From: Sphingobacterium yanglingense
GTDB lineage: Bacteria > Bacteroidota > Bacteroidia > Sphingobacteriales > Sphingobacteriaceae
Reading direction: 5' to 3'
Length of the DNA stretch: 64,000 nt
Assembly (NCBI RefSeq): GCF_004363245.1
Contig: NZ_SNYV01000014.1
Span: 372,001-436,000 of the forward strand
Shown: positions 1-8,810 of the stretch, one piece after another
Numbering within the stretch: position 1 is the stretch's first letter
How the letters are laid out: each line of letters opens with the position of its first letter
Translations under genes and position numbers: made by a program
Notes under the pieces: generated by a model
Seen by the model: only the letters and a program-made list of their open reading frames with translations
Told to the model about the DNA's origin: nothing
Databases searched by the model: none

Positions 1-263
1 TCGTGGGGATGTTTACCAAGCGGGTCTCTAAAAAAAATTATTCCATCTATTTTCCCTTCTGCTGCTAGGGCAGCTATCTGTGCGTCTCCGCCTTTGGGAC
101 CACTTAATTTAAGCTCGACCTGCAGTCCAGTTTGTTTTACATAGGTTCCTGTAGTGCCCGTAGCTATCAGGTTAGCATTTTTCAGATTTTCTATATGATC
201 TTTTACGAAAGCTACCATTTCCGCTTTTTTTCCGTCATGGGCTATTAAAGCAATTGTTTTCAT
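1..263 (-). CDS. mgsA: Methylglyoxal synthase, 3' part cut by window edge
   Basis: Converts dihydroxyacetone phosphate to methylglyoxal and phosphate, a cytosolic bypass of lower glycolysis. The first 87 residues are visible. They include the N-terminal IALIAHD strand, the ATGTTG phosphate-binding stretch at about 34-39 and SGPKGGD, whose Asp60 matches the catalytic aspartate of the family; FFRDPL follows at 77-82. The family is usually 120-150 residues, so roughly the last third lies outside the window. The gene follows the SpmAB-like gene on the same strand, separated by a 114-bp gap containing a strong hairpin. Identification is firm although the gene is partial. Confidence 0.93.
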   Translation of the reverse strand, partial: MKTIALIAHDGKKAEMVAFVKDHIENLKNANLIATGTTGTYVKQTGLQVELKLSGPKGGDAQIAALAAEGKIDGIIFFRDPLGKHPH

Positions 264-291
264 AAGGATTGTTGTTCTTTTTTATATGTAT

Positions 292-335
292 CCTATTGTC
301 TTTAAATCCTATAGGTAAGATTTAAAGACAATAGG
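292..335. other. Perfect 17-bp inverted repeat upstream of mgsA
   Basis: The arm CCTATTGTCTTTAAATC (292-308) is matched exactly by its reverse complement at 319-335, with a 10-nt loop. The centre also holds the palindrome CCTATAGG (308-315). It lies between the end of the SpmAB-like gene and the mgsA start, 29 bp from the latter. Neither side carries a proper T-run, so it is not a standard intrinsic terminator. It could be a processing site, a weak terminator or a regulator target. Confidence 0.7.
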
Positions 336-377
336 TAGTTCAACGGTGTTTCTAAGTGTTACTTTATAATCTTGGGG

Positions 378-1607
378 TTACCCAAAGAAAATATAAGCAA
401 CTATAATAGCAGCTATTACTCCGATAAATTCTGCTATTAAAGCACAAGGGAGTGCATGTCTTGTGTTTTTAATAGCGACGGAACCAAAATAGACTGCTAA
501 GACATAAAATGTAGTTTCTGTTGATCCTTGTATGACGCAAGCTACACGAGAAGCAAATTCATCTGCTCCTTTGGCTGCCATAAGGTCTACCATAAGTCCT
601 CTGGCTCCTGATCCACTTAAGGGTTTCATAAAGGCTACAGGTAAGGCTTCCACAAATGAGGTGTCGAATCCTAGTTTAGCAATTAGGTACGAAATGCCAT
701 CAACAAGGTAGTCCATTGTACCTGAGGCTCTAAATACTGCAATAGCTACTAGTATAGCAACCAGGTAAGGGATAATATTGACAGCTACACTGAAACCTTC
801 TTTAGCTCCCTCAATAAAAGCATCATAAACATTTATTTTTTTGTAGAAAGCTAGTGCGATAAATGAAACAAAGAGAGAGAAAAGAGTGAGATTTCCGACC
901 ACAGAGGAAATAACCTCTATTTGTTCCTGTTGTAGAGTAGAAAAATAATAAAGTAGTCCCCCTATAGCAACGGATAAAGATCCTAGATATAGTAATATGG
1001 TTTTGTTAAAGAGGTTTATCTTTTGATAAATGGACACCATTATTAAAGCTGCCAGTGTAGAAAAAAAAGTAGCAATTAATATAGGAAGGAAAACGTCGGA
1101 CGGTTGGGCTGCACCAGCTTCTTGTCTATAAGCCATAATGGAAATAGGAAGGAGTGTTAAGCTCGACGCGTTCAAGACGATAAACATGATCTGTGCATTC
1201 GAAGCAGTATCCTTTTGGGGATTTAACTCCTGTAGTTCCTTCATTGCTTTCAACCCTAGTGGAGTGGCTGCGTTGTCCAAGCCAAGGGCATTAGCAGAAA
1301 AGTTCATCAAAATAGACCCTAAGGCCGGATGGTTTTTAGGTATTTCAGGGAATAATTTGTTGAAAAAAGGACCTACAATCCGAGCGAATACGGCTATCAT
1401 TCCACCTTTTTCACCAATTTTCATAATTCCCAATGCAAAAGTCATCATTCCGATTAGACCTAAGGAGATTGTTGCGCCATTTGCTGCACTGTCGAATAAA
1501 GACTTTACAATGTTTTGGAACACCTCGGTATCCCCACCGATTAGCTTTATTAGAGCGACAACGAAAGTGATCAAAAAAAAGGAAACCCATACGTAATTTA
1601 GTGCCAT
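378..1607 (-). CDS. Fused SpmA/SpmB-type nucleoside-recognition (Gate) membrane protein
   Basis: Multi-pass inner-membrane protein of 409 residues in which an SpmA-like N-terminal half and an SpmB-like C-terminal half are joined. The first half has the LGLDNAATPLGLKAM motif and the NASSLTLLP segment. The second half has KPLSGSGARG and VIQGSTETTFYVLAVYFG, typical of Gate-domain proteins. In Bacillus the separate proteins act in spore maturation; this organism should not sporulate, so the transported substrate is unknown. The frame is open further upstream to 1760, but that would overlap pabB and add a non-membrane leader. The ATG at 1605-1607 begins the hydrophobic MALNYVWVSFFLI segment and is preferred. 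Confidence 0.85.
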   Translation of the reverse strand: MALNYVWVSFFLITFVVALIKLIGGDTEVFQNIVKSLFDSAANGATISLGLIGMMTFALGIMKIGEKGGMIAVFARIVGPFFNKLFPEIPKNHPALGSILMNFSANALGLDNAATPLGLKAMKELQELNPQKDTASNAQIMFIVLNASSLTLLPISIMAYRQEAGAAQPSDVFLPILIATFFSTLAALIMVSIYQKINLFNKTILLYLGSLSVAIGGLLYYFSTLQQEQIEVISSVVGNLTLFSLFVSFIALAFYKKINVYDAFIEGAKEGFSVAVNIIPYLVAILVAIAVFRASGTMDYLVDGISYLIAKLGFDTSFVEALPVAFMKPLSGSGARGLMVDLMAAKGADEFASRVACVIQGSTETTFYVLAVYFGSVAIKNTRHALPCALIAEFIGVIAAIIVAYIFFG

Positions 1608-1711
1608 ATAATTATTGATTTTAATCGTAAATGTAAGGTTTATGAAAGATTCTTCCAAGAATGATTTTGACGCTCCAAGTTTCGTTTCCGAAAAGAATTT
1701 AGCGTAGGTTC

Positions 1712-2995
1712 TTAGCCTCCGTTGAGCACTGCTGTTATGGCACTTGCCTTTAGCAGACATTCATTATATTCATCTTCTGCTAGGGCATTAAAAGTCAGAG
1801 CTCCTCCTGTATGAAAGGATAGGTATTGTTTCGTATGATTGTAAATAATAGTACGGATGACAACATTAAAGTCAAAATCTCCATTTGGAGCAAAGTATCC
1901 TATTGCTCCAGCGTACACTCCACGCCTACTACTTTCATAACTGTCGCAAAGACGCATTGCACTTACCTTTGGTGCACCGGTCATGGACCCCGGAGGGAAT
2001 AGGTTTTTTATTGCCTTGATGTCTGAGATGGTTTTTCTTTGTAAGCCAGTTATGGTAGAGACAAGTTGATGCACCTGTTTAAAGGTCTGAACCTCCAGAA
2101 GTTTTTCAGCTATTACGGTTGCAGGTTCTGCAGATTGTGTCATATCATTACGGACTAGATCCACGATCATGATGTTTTCTGCGATTTCTTTTGGATTGTT
2201 TTTTAATTCAGTTTTGATCCGTTCATCTTCCATTAAGCTCTTCCCACGTGGAGCTGTGCCTTTAATCGGTTGAGAAATTAATGTACTTCCTCTTTTTGCA
2301 AGGAAGCGTTCCGGAGAGGCCGAAATGATGTATTTATCCTTTAATTTGAAGAATGTGGAGAAGGGGGTAGGAGATACCTTGTTAAGACGCTCATAAGTGA
2401 GTATTGGATCGATGACCGTGTTTTCTGCATAGAATTCCTGGCAGAGGTTTACTTCGTAAATGTCTCCCCGCTTGATATGCAACATCATTTTCTCAAATGT
2501 ATTGAGATATTCGTCTTTAGACATTCTATTTTTGACCTCTACCTGTGCTATTTTACCTTCATCAGATCTGGTATCTAAAACTGTATTTAATATGGATTGA
2601 TGAATCTGTGCTGGTGCGGTAGCTTCAATTTCTACAGTTTCCCCTATAAATCTAATGATTGTTTTAGGGACAAAAAAATAGGCGTTTGGAAAGTTTAATG
2701 GGTCAGGAAATGTGGTATGTAGGTTTTCCAGTTCATTTTTTAAGTCATAACTAAAAAAACCAAGCACCCATTGATTAGGGTACTTGGCTCTAAATTGTTC
2801 TAAGTCGTTAAAGACTTTATGATCTGTAGCTTTAAACTCATCGGAAGCATCTACAGCTAATAGTGCTTCGATTGAACTGTATTCGTTTGTATACTCATTC
2901 GATTGAAGATGGCAGAATTGTTCGAATTGCTGCGCCCACTGTAAAGCTTTAGCAACGAACGGTAATCTGTCTACTTCAAATATGGCTGTTGCCAT
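1712..2995 (-). CDS. pabB: Aminodeoxychorismate synthase component I (chorismate-binding)
   Basis: With a glutamine amidotransferase partner it converts chorismate to 4-amino-4-deoxychorismate for folate synthesis. The 427-residue protein carries the chorismate-binding domain in its C-terminal two thirds: GDIYEVNLCQEF, SPERFL, QPIKGTAPRG, IVDLVRNDM and GSMTGAPKVSAM. Anthranilate synthase component I (TrpE) is the main alternative. The compact length, the PIKGTAPRG form and the absence of other trp genes favour PabB. Only 3 bp separate it from purA upstream, so the two are probably co-transcribed. No amidotransferase gene (pabA) is nearby. Confidence 0.85.
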   Translation of the reverse strand: MATAIFEVDRLPFVAKALQWAQQFEQFCHLQSNEYTNEYSSIEALLAVDASDEFKATDHKVFNDLEQFRAKYPNQWVLGFFSYDLKNELENLHTTFPDPLNFPNAYFFVPKTIIRFIGETVEIEATAPAQIHQSILNTVLDTRSDEGKIAQVEVKNRMSKDEYLNTFEKMMLHIKRGDIYEVNLCQEFYAENTVIDPILTYERLNKVSPTPFSTFFKLKDKYIISASPERFLAKRGSTLISQPIKGTAPRGKSLMEDERIKTELKNNPKEIAENIMIVDLVRNDMTQSAEPATVIAEKLLEVQTFKQVHQLVSTITGLQRKTISDIKAIKNLFPPGSMTGAPKVSAMRLCDSYESSRRGVYAGAIGYFAPNGDFDFNVVIRTIIYNHTKQYLSFHTGGALTFNALAEDEYNECLLKASAITAVLNGG

Positions 2996-2998
2996 TTT

Positions 2999-4273
2999 TT
3001 ATTTTAAAACAATTGTCTGTGTACGATCAGGACCTACAGAAAGATATTTGATTGGCACTTCAAGTGCTTTCTCTAAATACGCGATATAGTTTGCCAATGC
3101 TGCAGGTATTTCCTCTTTCGAACGGATACCAGTTAAGTCTTGGTTCCAACCTTCAATTTCTTCCAAAACTGGTATCGGTTTGATCGAATTGATATCGTAC
3201 GGCATGTAATCAATTACTTCTCCATTATAATTGTAGTGCGTACATGCATATATTTTTTCAAAAGTATCGAGTACATCGGCTTTCATCATTACGAGTTCCG
3301 TAACACCATTTAGCATGATAGCGTATTTTAATGCAGGAATATCAATCCAGCCTGTACGTCTTGCTCGACCAGTCGTCGCTCCAAATTCATGGCCTAATTG
3401 ACGCAGCTGCTCACCAACTTCGTTATCCAATTCTGTTGGGAAAGGTCCACCGCCTACACGAGTACAGTAAGCTTTAAATATACCTAAGACTTCTCCAATT
3501 TTATTTGGTGCGATCCCCAAGCCAGTACAAGCTCCAGCTGTTGTTGTATTGGAAGAGGTAACAAATGGATAAGAACCAAAATCGATGTCTAATAATGTAC
3601 CTTGTGCACCTTCTGCTAAAACTTTCTTTCCTTCTTTCAGATATTGGTTGACGAGGTGCTCAGAGTCCACATGCGGAATCGTTTTTAAGAATTCAATCGC
3701 CGCAAGAAATGCTTCTTCACGTTCTTTAAAATCAGGAACTTCACCGTAATGCGCTAAGATACTTAGATGTTTTTCTTTTAATCTTTCATAACGCTCCATA
3801 AAGTCAGGTAGTGTAGTATCTCCCACACGTAGGCCATTTCTACCTGTCTTATCCATGTAAGTAGGCCCAATTCCTTTTAATGTAGAACCGATTTTTCCTG
3901 CACCCATTTTTGATTCAGAGGCTGCATCTAAAAGTTGATGCGTCGGAAGGATTAAGTGTGCTTTTCGGGCTAAGACCAGTTTTCCTGTTCCTACAGGATC
4001 AAAACCAGCTGACTTAAGATTGTCAAGCTCTCTTTTTAGGATGATAGGGTCGATTACAACTCCGTTTCCAATTAAGTTTAAGGTCTTAGGGTTAAAAATA
4101 CCTGAAGGGATAGTGTTTAAAACAAATTTTTTATTGTCAAACTCTAAAGTGTGTCCGGCATTAGGGCCTCCTTGAAAACGAGCGATTAAATCGTACTGTG
4201 GACATAATACATCCACTATTTTCCCTTTTCCTTCATCGCCCCATTGTAAGCCCAATAGCACATCAACTTGCAT
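2999..4273 (-). CDS. purA: Adenylosuccinate synthetase
   Basis: GTP-dependent ligation of aspartate to IMP, the first committed step of AMP synthesis. The 424-residue protein has the full family signature: GLQWGDEGKGKIVD at the N-terminus, GGPNAGHT near residue 36, GIGPTYMDK, EGAQGTLLDIDFGSYPFVTSS, and TTTGRARRTGWID. The length is normal. It is the first gene of a probable purA-pabB pair. The gap upstream to the Fur-family gene is 236 bp and contains that gene's terminator-like hairpin, so purA probably has its own promoter there. Confidence 0.97.
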   Translation of the reverse strand: MQVDVLLGLQWGDEGKGKIVDVLCPQYDLIARFQGGPNAGHTLEFDNKKFVLNTIPSGIFNPKTLNLIGNGVVIDPIILKRELDNLKSAGFDPVGTGKLVLARKAHLILPTHQLLDAASESKMGAGKIGSTLKGIGPTYMDKTGRNGLRVGDTTLPDFMERYERLKEKHLSILAHYGEVPDFKEREEAFLAAIEFLKTIPHVDSEHLVNQYLKEGKKVLAEGAQGTLLDIDFGSYPFVTSSNTTTAGACTGLGIAPNKIGEVLGIFKAYCTRVGGGPFPTELDNEVGEQLRQLGHEFGATTGRARRTGWIDIPALKYAIMLNGVTELVMMKADVLDTFEKIYACTHYNYNGEVIDYMPYDINSIKPIPVLEEIEGWNQDLTGIRSKEEIPAALANYIAYLEKALEVPIKYLSVGPDRTQTIVLK

Positions 4274-4447
4274 AGCGTATTTATTTTGAGATTAAAATTG
4301 AATTTTTTAAAAAACTAAAATAACGTACCCAGCTCTGACACTGTATAACACCTAGCGTGCACAGTGAATTTAGAGCCATTTCCAAATACTTATGGAAAGT
4401 CTATCAACATATAGTTTTGATTGATAAACGGTGACTGTAAAAACTAA

Positions 4448-4478
4448 GTTCGGAAAATTGATTGCCAATTTTCCGAAC
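4448..4478 (-). terminator. Hairpin terminator of the Fur-family gene
   Basis: Perfect 13-bp stem GTTCGGAAAATTG / CAATTTTCCGAAC with a 5-nt loop, 32 bp past the stop codon of the Fur-family gene. On the minus strand it is followed by a T-rich stretch (TTAGTTTTTAC). The rest of 4274-4509 holds only a weak 6-bp dyad (CACTGT 4339-4344 / ACAGTG 4361-4366) and presumably the purA promoter. Confidence 0.6.
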
Positions 4479-4509
4479 AAAAATACTATTTAAAATAAAG
4501 GTTGGAGAA

Positions 4510-5004
4510 TTAATTTGAAATTACTTCTGTATCTACTTTCTTGTTTTCTTTGTCTTTAGCTTCTTGACAAGCTTGGCATACACCATAGAGGTTTAGAGAG
4601 TGGTGTTTTATGTCAAATTTAAGAAGCTCTCCAATCATACTTTGTATCTGATGGATGCGTGGGTCACAAAACTCAACAACGTTATTACACTCTATACAAA
4701 TGACGTGATCATGTTGTTTATAGCCATAGGATTTCTCGAATTGCGCCATGTTACGACCAAATTGATGTTTGGTCACTAAGTCGCAAGAAACCAAAAGCTC
4801 TAAGGTATTGTACACTGTAGCTCTGCTCACGCGGTATTTTTTGTTTTTCATATGGATGTAGAGTGACTCTACATCAAAATGATCGGTACGCGAATAGATT
4901 TCCTCTAGAATAGCATAGCGTTCAGGAGTTTTTCTTAGACTTTTGTTTTCTAAGTAAGCTTCAAATATTTTTTTTACTGTACTGTAGTTCTCAGCTTGAT
5001 TCAT
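4510..5004 (-). CDS. Fur-family metal or peroxide-responsive repressor
   Basis: Cytosolic dimeric transcription factor of 164 residues. The N-terminal winged helix includes [12 protein letters not shown] and [14 protein letters not shown] (about 42-72). The dimerisation domain has the HDH metal-ligand motif (His98, His100) and two CxxC pairs (Cys103/Cys106 and Cys143/Cys146), which in this family bind structural zinc. Sequence alone does not separate Fur, PerR and Zur. It is monocistronic by appearance, with a terminator after it. A short dyad at 5051-5062 and a TAAATTTG -7-like box at 5032-5039 lie just upstream, compatible with autoregulation. Confidence 0.9.
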   Translation of the reverse strand: MNQAENYSTVKKIFEAYLENKSLRKTPERYAILEEIYSRTDHFDVESLYIHMKNKKYRVSRATVYNTLELLVSCDLVTKHQFGRNMAQFEKSYGYKQHDHVICIECNNVVEFCDPRIHQIQSMIGELLKFDIKHHSLNLYGVCQACQEAKDKENKKVDTEVISN

Positions 5005-5031
5005 TTTCTTATATAAGGATTAACACCTAAA

Positions 5032-5062
5032 CAAATTTACCAATTTCTACGCTATTTATAGC
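5032..5062 (-). promoter_or_regulatory. Candidate promoter and operator of the Fur-family gene
   Basis: On the minus strand TAAATTTG (5032-5039) fits the Bacteroidota -7 box TAnnTTTG, 28 bp from the start codon. Upstream of it lies GCTAT-2-ATAGC (5051-5062), a perfect short dyad in the expected -33/-7 spacer. No clear -33 TTG is seen, so the promoter call is tentative. Confidence 0.35.
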
Positions 5063-5090
5063 ATAATAAAAAAAACTGATAATCATATGA

Positions 5091-7298
5091 TTAATTTTCA
5101 GATTCATACCGTGTTACACTGGTTATTCCACTGACAAGTTTTAGGTGATTGATGAGATTATCCAATTGACCTAGATTATTTATATGTACCATGATATTAC
5201 CTTCAAAAATTCCTTCATTACTTGAGATAGATAGGGATCGGATGTTGATTTTAAATTCTTGAGAAATTACCGTAGTAAGTTTGTTCACAAGGCCCACATC
5301 GTCAATTCCAATGATACGGATTCCCGTGAGGAATGATGTCTCTATCTGAGATGATGCCCATTGCGCCTTTAATATTCTGTAGCCGTAATTAGCCATTAGT
5401 TTTGATGCATTTGGACAGGAGGTACGATGGATCTTTATTCCATCATTGACTGTTAAAAAACCAAAAATGTCATCACCAGGTATAGGATTACAGCAAGGCG
5501 CTAGCGTGTAATCTACTTTTTGTAGATCATCGCCAATGAGTATGGTGTCACTGTCTTTTTTATTAATCTTTTCGACAAGTCCGGAGATATGCGAAGTAAA
5601 CTGACTGTTATTATTGTCATGTATTTTTTCACTTGCCGCATATTCCCGTAAGTTTTTGATATCGATCGCCCCTTTGGCAACGTTGTAGAAAAGCTCTTGT
5701 GAACTCGGAAATTTAAAAAAATTAGCTATTTTATTTATATTATCCGTGTTATAGGTGATTTTTAACGATTTGAGCTTTCGTTCAAGTATCTCCTTACCTT
5801 CTTCGGCGACCCTTCTTTTCTCTTCTTTCAAAGAAGAACGTATTTTGGATTTAGCTTTCGCGGTAACTACAAAGTTAAGCCAATCCTCTTTTGGAGATTG
5901 TTTGTTTGATGTTATAATCTCTACCTGGTCTCCATTTTGTAAATGATGACTTAGCGGAACAAGTTTATGATTTACTTTGGCTCCAATACATGTAGCTCCT
6001 ATATCGGAGTGTATTTCAAAAGCAAAGTCTAAGGCCGTAGCTCCATTCGGTAGTTGTATTAAGGTTCCTTTTGGCGTAAAAATGAATATTTCATCAGAGA
6101 AAAGGTTCATTTTGAAATCATCTAGAAAATCCAGTGCATTTTGCTCTGGGCTTCCAAGGATATCCCGAACTTTTTGTATCCATTGATCAAGCCCATTGTC
6201 CGAGTTAGACTCTTTGTATTTCCAGTGCGCAGCAAATCCCTTTTCCGCAATTTCATTCATTCTTTTTGTGCGGATCTGTACCTCTACCCATTGCCCTTTT
6301 GGCCCCATTACCGTTGTATGTAGTGATTCGTACCCATTTCCCTTGGGGGTAGAGACCCAGTCCCGGAGTCGGTCTGGATTCGGTCTATATAGGTCCGTGA
6401 TAATAGAGTATACTTTCCAACACTCTGTCTTTTCCTTTTCGTATTCAGAGTCTATGATCACCCGTATTGCAAAAAGGTCATAGACTTCCTCAAAAGGAAT
6501 AGATTTCTTACGCATCTTATTCCATATTGAGTGTATTGATTTGGGACGGCCATAAATCTCTGCTTTTATACCCTGTTCAATTAGTATTTCATTAATTGGT
6601 GCTATGAAATTGGAGATAAAGCGCTCGCGTTCGGCCTTTTTTTCGTTCAGCTTTTTTGCGATGAATTTGTAGGTGTCTGGATCCGTATATTTCATCGAAA
6701 GGTCTTCCAGTTCAGATTTAATTGCATAAAGACCTAAACGATGGGCTAGTGGTGCGTATAAATAGCTGGTTTCAGAAGCTATTTTGAGTTGTTTATGCCT
6801 AGCCATAAACTCCATTGTACGCATGTTGTGTAGTCTGTCTGCCAGTTTAATGAGTATTACGCGAACATCATCAGCTAGTGTCAATAACATTTTTCGGAAG
6901 TTTTCCGCTTGCATTGAACTATTGGGGTCAAAAACGCCAGATATTTTAGTGAGACCGTCAATTATCTTCGCAACCTTTTTGCCGAATTGAGCTTCTATAT
7001 CTTCCAATGTTAGGCTGGTATCTTCCACCACATCATGCAGCAGTGAGCACACAATAGAAGTAGTACCTAGACCAATTTCCTCTGCTGCGATCTGTGCGAC
7101 TGCAATAGGATGATAGATGTAAGGTTCTCCCGATTTTCTACGCATGTCTTTGTGGCTTTCTAGCGCGAGGTCAAAGGCCATGCGAATTTGTTGCTTATCA
7201 CCTTTTTGCAAAGTTGGCTTACAGGCCCTCAATAAAGCTCTATATCGTTTTCTTATTTCTTTGTTTTCCGCCTCAATATCAATCACATAATCTGCCAT
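5091..7298 (-). CDS. spoT: Bifunctional (p)ppGpp synthetase/hydrolase (RelA/SpoT family)
   Basis: Makes and degrades the stringent-response alarmone (p)ppGpp in the cytosol. Domain order over 735 residues is HD hydrolase (His63, His88-Asp89, followed by VVEDT), synthetase (YGRPKSIHSIWNKM near 250, PKGNGYESLHTT, EVQIRTKRMNEIAEKGFAAHWKYK), TGS at about 400-460, a zinc-finger-like CCNPIPGDDIFG segment, and a C-terminal ACT domain. Hydrolase and synthetase motifs are both intact, which supports a bifunctional Rsh enzyme. It is transcribed alone, divergent from the DUF4294 gene. Confidence 0.95.
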   Translation of the reverse strand: MADYVIDIEAENKEIRKRYRALLRACKPTLQKGDKQQIRMAFDLALESHKDMRRKSGEPYIYHPIAVAQIAAEEIGLGTTSIVCSLLHDVVEDTSLTLEDIEAQFGKKVAKIIDGLTKISGVFDPNSSMQAENFRKMLLTLADDVRVILIKLADRLHNMRTMEFMARHKQLKIASETSYLYAPLAHRLGLYAIKSELEDLSMKYTDPDTYKFIAKKLNEKKAERERFISNFIAPINEILIEQGIKAEIYGRPKSIHSIWNKMRKKSIPFEEVYDLFAIRVIIDSEYEKEKTECWKVYSIITDLYRPNPDRLRDWVSTPKGNGYESLHTTVMGPKGQWVEVQIRTKRMNEIAEKGFAAHWKYKESNSDNGLDQWIQKVRDILGSPEQNALDFLDDFKMNLFSDEIFIFTPKGTLIQLPNGATALDFAFEIHSDIGATCIGAKVNHKLVPLSHHLQNGDQVEIITSNKQSPKEDWLNFVVTAKAKSKIRSSLKEEKRRVAEEGKEILERKLKSLKITYNTDNINKIANFFKFPSSQELFYNVAKGAIDIKNLREYAASEKIHDNNNSQFTSHISGLVEKINKKDSDTILIGDDLQKVDYTLAPCCNPIPGDDIFGFLTVNDGIKIHRTSCPNASKLMANYGYRILKAQWASSQIETSFLTGIRIIGIDDVGLVNKLTTVISQEFKINIRSLSISSNEGIFEGNIMVHINNLGQLDNLINHLKLVSGITSVTRYESEN

Positions 7299-7445
7299 AA
7301 GAACCTTTCAATTAATTTCGTAGTTTCAATCAAAAATTGTATTTTTATAGTTACGGGATGAAAACTATACTGTTTTTAACCTTTGTATAATATAAATATA
7401 CGAATAAATAGAGATTTTTTTACTGAATCTATAATCAAAAAAGTA

Positions 7446-8099
7446 ATGTGTAGCTGGGGCTTTACGCGGGTATTGATTGTTTTGTTGGCTTGGAGCAATT
7501 TGGTTGTTGCTCAAGAGCAGATGCCGCTTTTGACATTGCCCCATTATGGAGAGGGGAAGGCAGAAACTGTAGCTTATTACCTTACGACGAAATTGGCATC
7601 TGGTGAAGTTGTTCCCTGGTTTCCGATCGAAGAGGTTGTCGTCCGAGCACAGCGCGAGTGGAAGAGTGAGGAAGAGAAAAATCGCTACATGAGACTGAAA
7701 AGAAACGTATTACGGGTTCTCCCTTATGCTATATATGCACAGAGGCGGTATGAACAGCTGGATCGGGATCTCGCTTTAGTGAGTAGCAAAAGAGATGAAA
7801 AGATGCTGATTAAAGCTTGCGAACAAGAAATTAAAGAAAAGATTACCAATGAAGTCAAAAATCTTTCGGTATCGCAGGGTAAGATATTAATTAAGTTGAT
7901 TGAACGGCAGACTGGAAATACAAGTTATGATTTAGTAAAAGATATGAAAGGGAGTGTTACTGCTTTTGTATATCAAGGTGTTGCCCGAGTTTTTGGGCAT
8001 AATTTGAAAAGTACCTACAACCCGACTGAAGATTTTGAAATTGAGAATATTATCCGGGAATATGAACGGGTAAGACCTATTAACAAACCTTATCAATAG
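7446..8099 (+). CDS. DUF4294 family exported protein
   Basis: Protein of 217 residues with an N-terminal signal peptide (GFTRVLIVLLAWSNLVVAQ, cleavage probably after VVA), so it should be periplasmic or surface-associated. The mature part has the EGKAETVAYYLTTKLASGEVVPWFPIEEVVV opening and the R-rich RMKRNVLRVLPYA-like region characteristic of DUF4294, a Bacteroidota family of unknown function. A TTG at 7383 would add 21 residues before the signal peptide, so ATG 7446 is chosen. It precedes the peroxidase-like gene by 11 bp and may be co-transcribed with it. Confidence 0.75.
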   Translation: MCSWGFTRVLIVLLAWSNLVVAQEQMPLLTLPHYGEGKAETVAYYLTTKLASGEVVPWFPIEEVVVRAQREWKSEEEKNRYMRLKRNVLRVLPYAIYAQRRYEQLDRDLALVSSKRDEKMLIKACEQEIKEKITNEVKNLSVSQGKILIKLIERQTGNTSYDLVKDMKGSVTAFVYQGVARVFGHNLKSTYNPTEDFEIENIIREYERVRPINKPYQ

Positions 8100-8110
8100 T
8101 ATTAAGATTT

Positions 8111-8608
8111 ATGGAGAACAATATTTACAACTTTAAAGCTCTTGAATTTTCTGGAAAAGAACGATCATTGGAAGATTTCGCAGGTAAGGTTGTTCTTATT
8201 GTTAATACCGCCAGTGGTTGCTATTTCCGTAAGCAATTCAAAACCTTAGAGCAACTTTACGGAAAATTTAAAGATCAGGGATTCGAGATTTTAGCTTTTC
8301 CATCGAATGATTTTAACAACCAAGAGCCACGTACGGGACTTAATCTGGAGACATATTGTAAAATAAAAGAGAGGGTTACATTTCCTGTTTTCAAAAGAAT
8401 ACATGTCAAGGGGGATTATATACATCCTTTGTATAATTTTCTTTCTAAAAAGGAGCTAAATGGTGTTTTAGATAGTAAGCCCCTGTGGAATTTTCATAAA
8501 TTTCTTGTAGATAGGGAGGGGAGGGTTGTTGATTTCTATTACAGCTTAACTAGTCCAATGTCTGCTCGGGTTCAGCGGAGGATCCGAGATCTTTTGGATG
8601 CCAAGTAG
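8111..8608 (+). CDS. Glutathione-peroxidase-like thiol peroxidase
   Basis: Thioredoxin-fold peroxidase of 165 residues, the usual size for bacterial members; these normally use thioredoxin rather than glutathione. The peroxidatic Cys37 sits in NTASGCYF, Gln71 in NNQEP, and Trp-Asn in LWNFHKFL, giving the Cys-Gln-Trp-Asn set. Cys83 (LETYCKIKERVTFP) aligns with the resolving cysteine. Unusual points are CYFRKQF in place of the common CGFTPQY, and FPSND where many members have FPCNQ. No signal peptide. Organism-level role is probably defence against hydroperoxides. Confidence 0.88.
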   Translation: MENNIYNFKALEFSGKERSLEDFAGKVVLIVNTASGCYFRKQFKTLEQLYGKFKDQGFEILAFPSNDFNNQEPRTGLNLETYCKIKERVTFPVFKRIHVKGDYIHPLYNFLSKKELNGVLDSKPLWNFHKFLVDREGRVVDFYYSLTSPMSARVQRRIRDLLDAK

Positions 8609-8810
8609 TGGAATTCCTTCACGGTTCTGTCATAAAAGCTGTATTGCATTTCTTCTGTTTGAATTAGTCGATTATAGAAAACATAAAATACCTAATTTTG
8701 AGCTTGAAGATATGCTATGAGTCTGTATGTGGATTAACAGTTTCCAGGATATGAAACGGAGAAAATATTATAAACAGCGGACTATCTGATAGCTTAATTA
8801 AAATAAACAG

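Noticed and set aside
1138..1596. 152-codon plus-strand frame antisense to the SpmAB-like gene
   Set aside because: It is the shadow of a well-conserved membrane protein gene and gives no recognisable product.
4339..4366. CACTGT/ACAGTG dyad upstream of purA as a purine operator
   Set aside because: Only six paired bases across a 16-bp centre, unrelated to known PurR sites; chance is likely.
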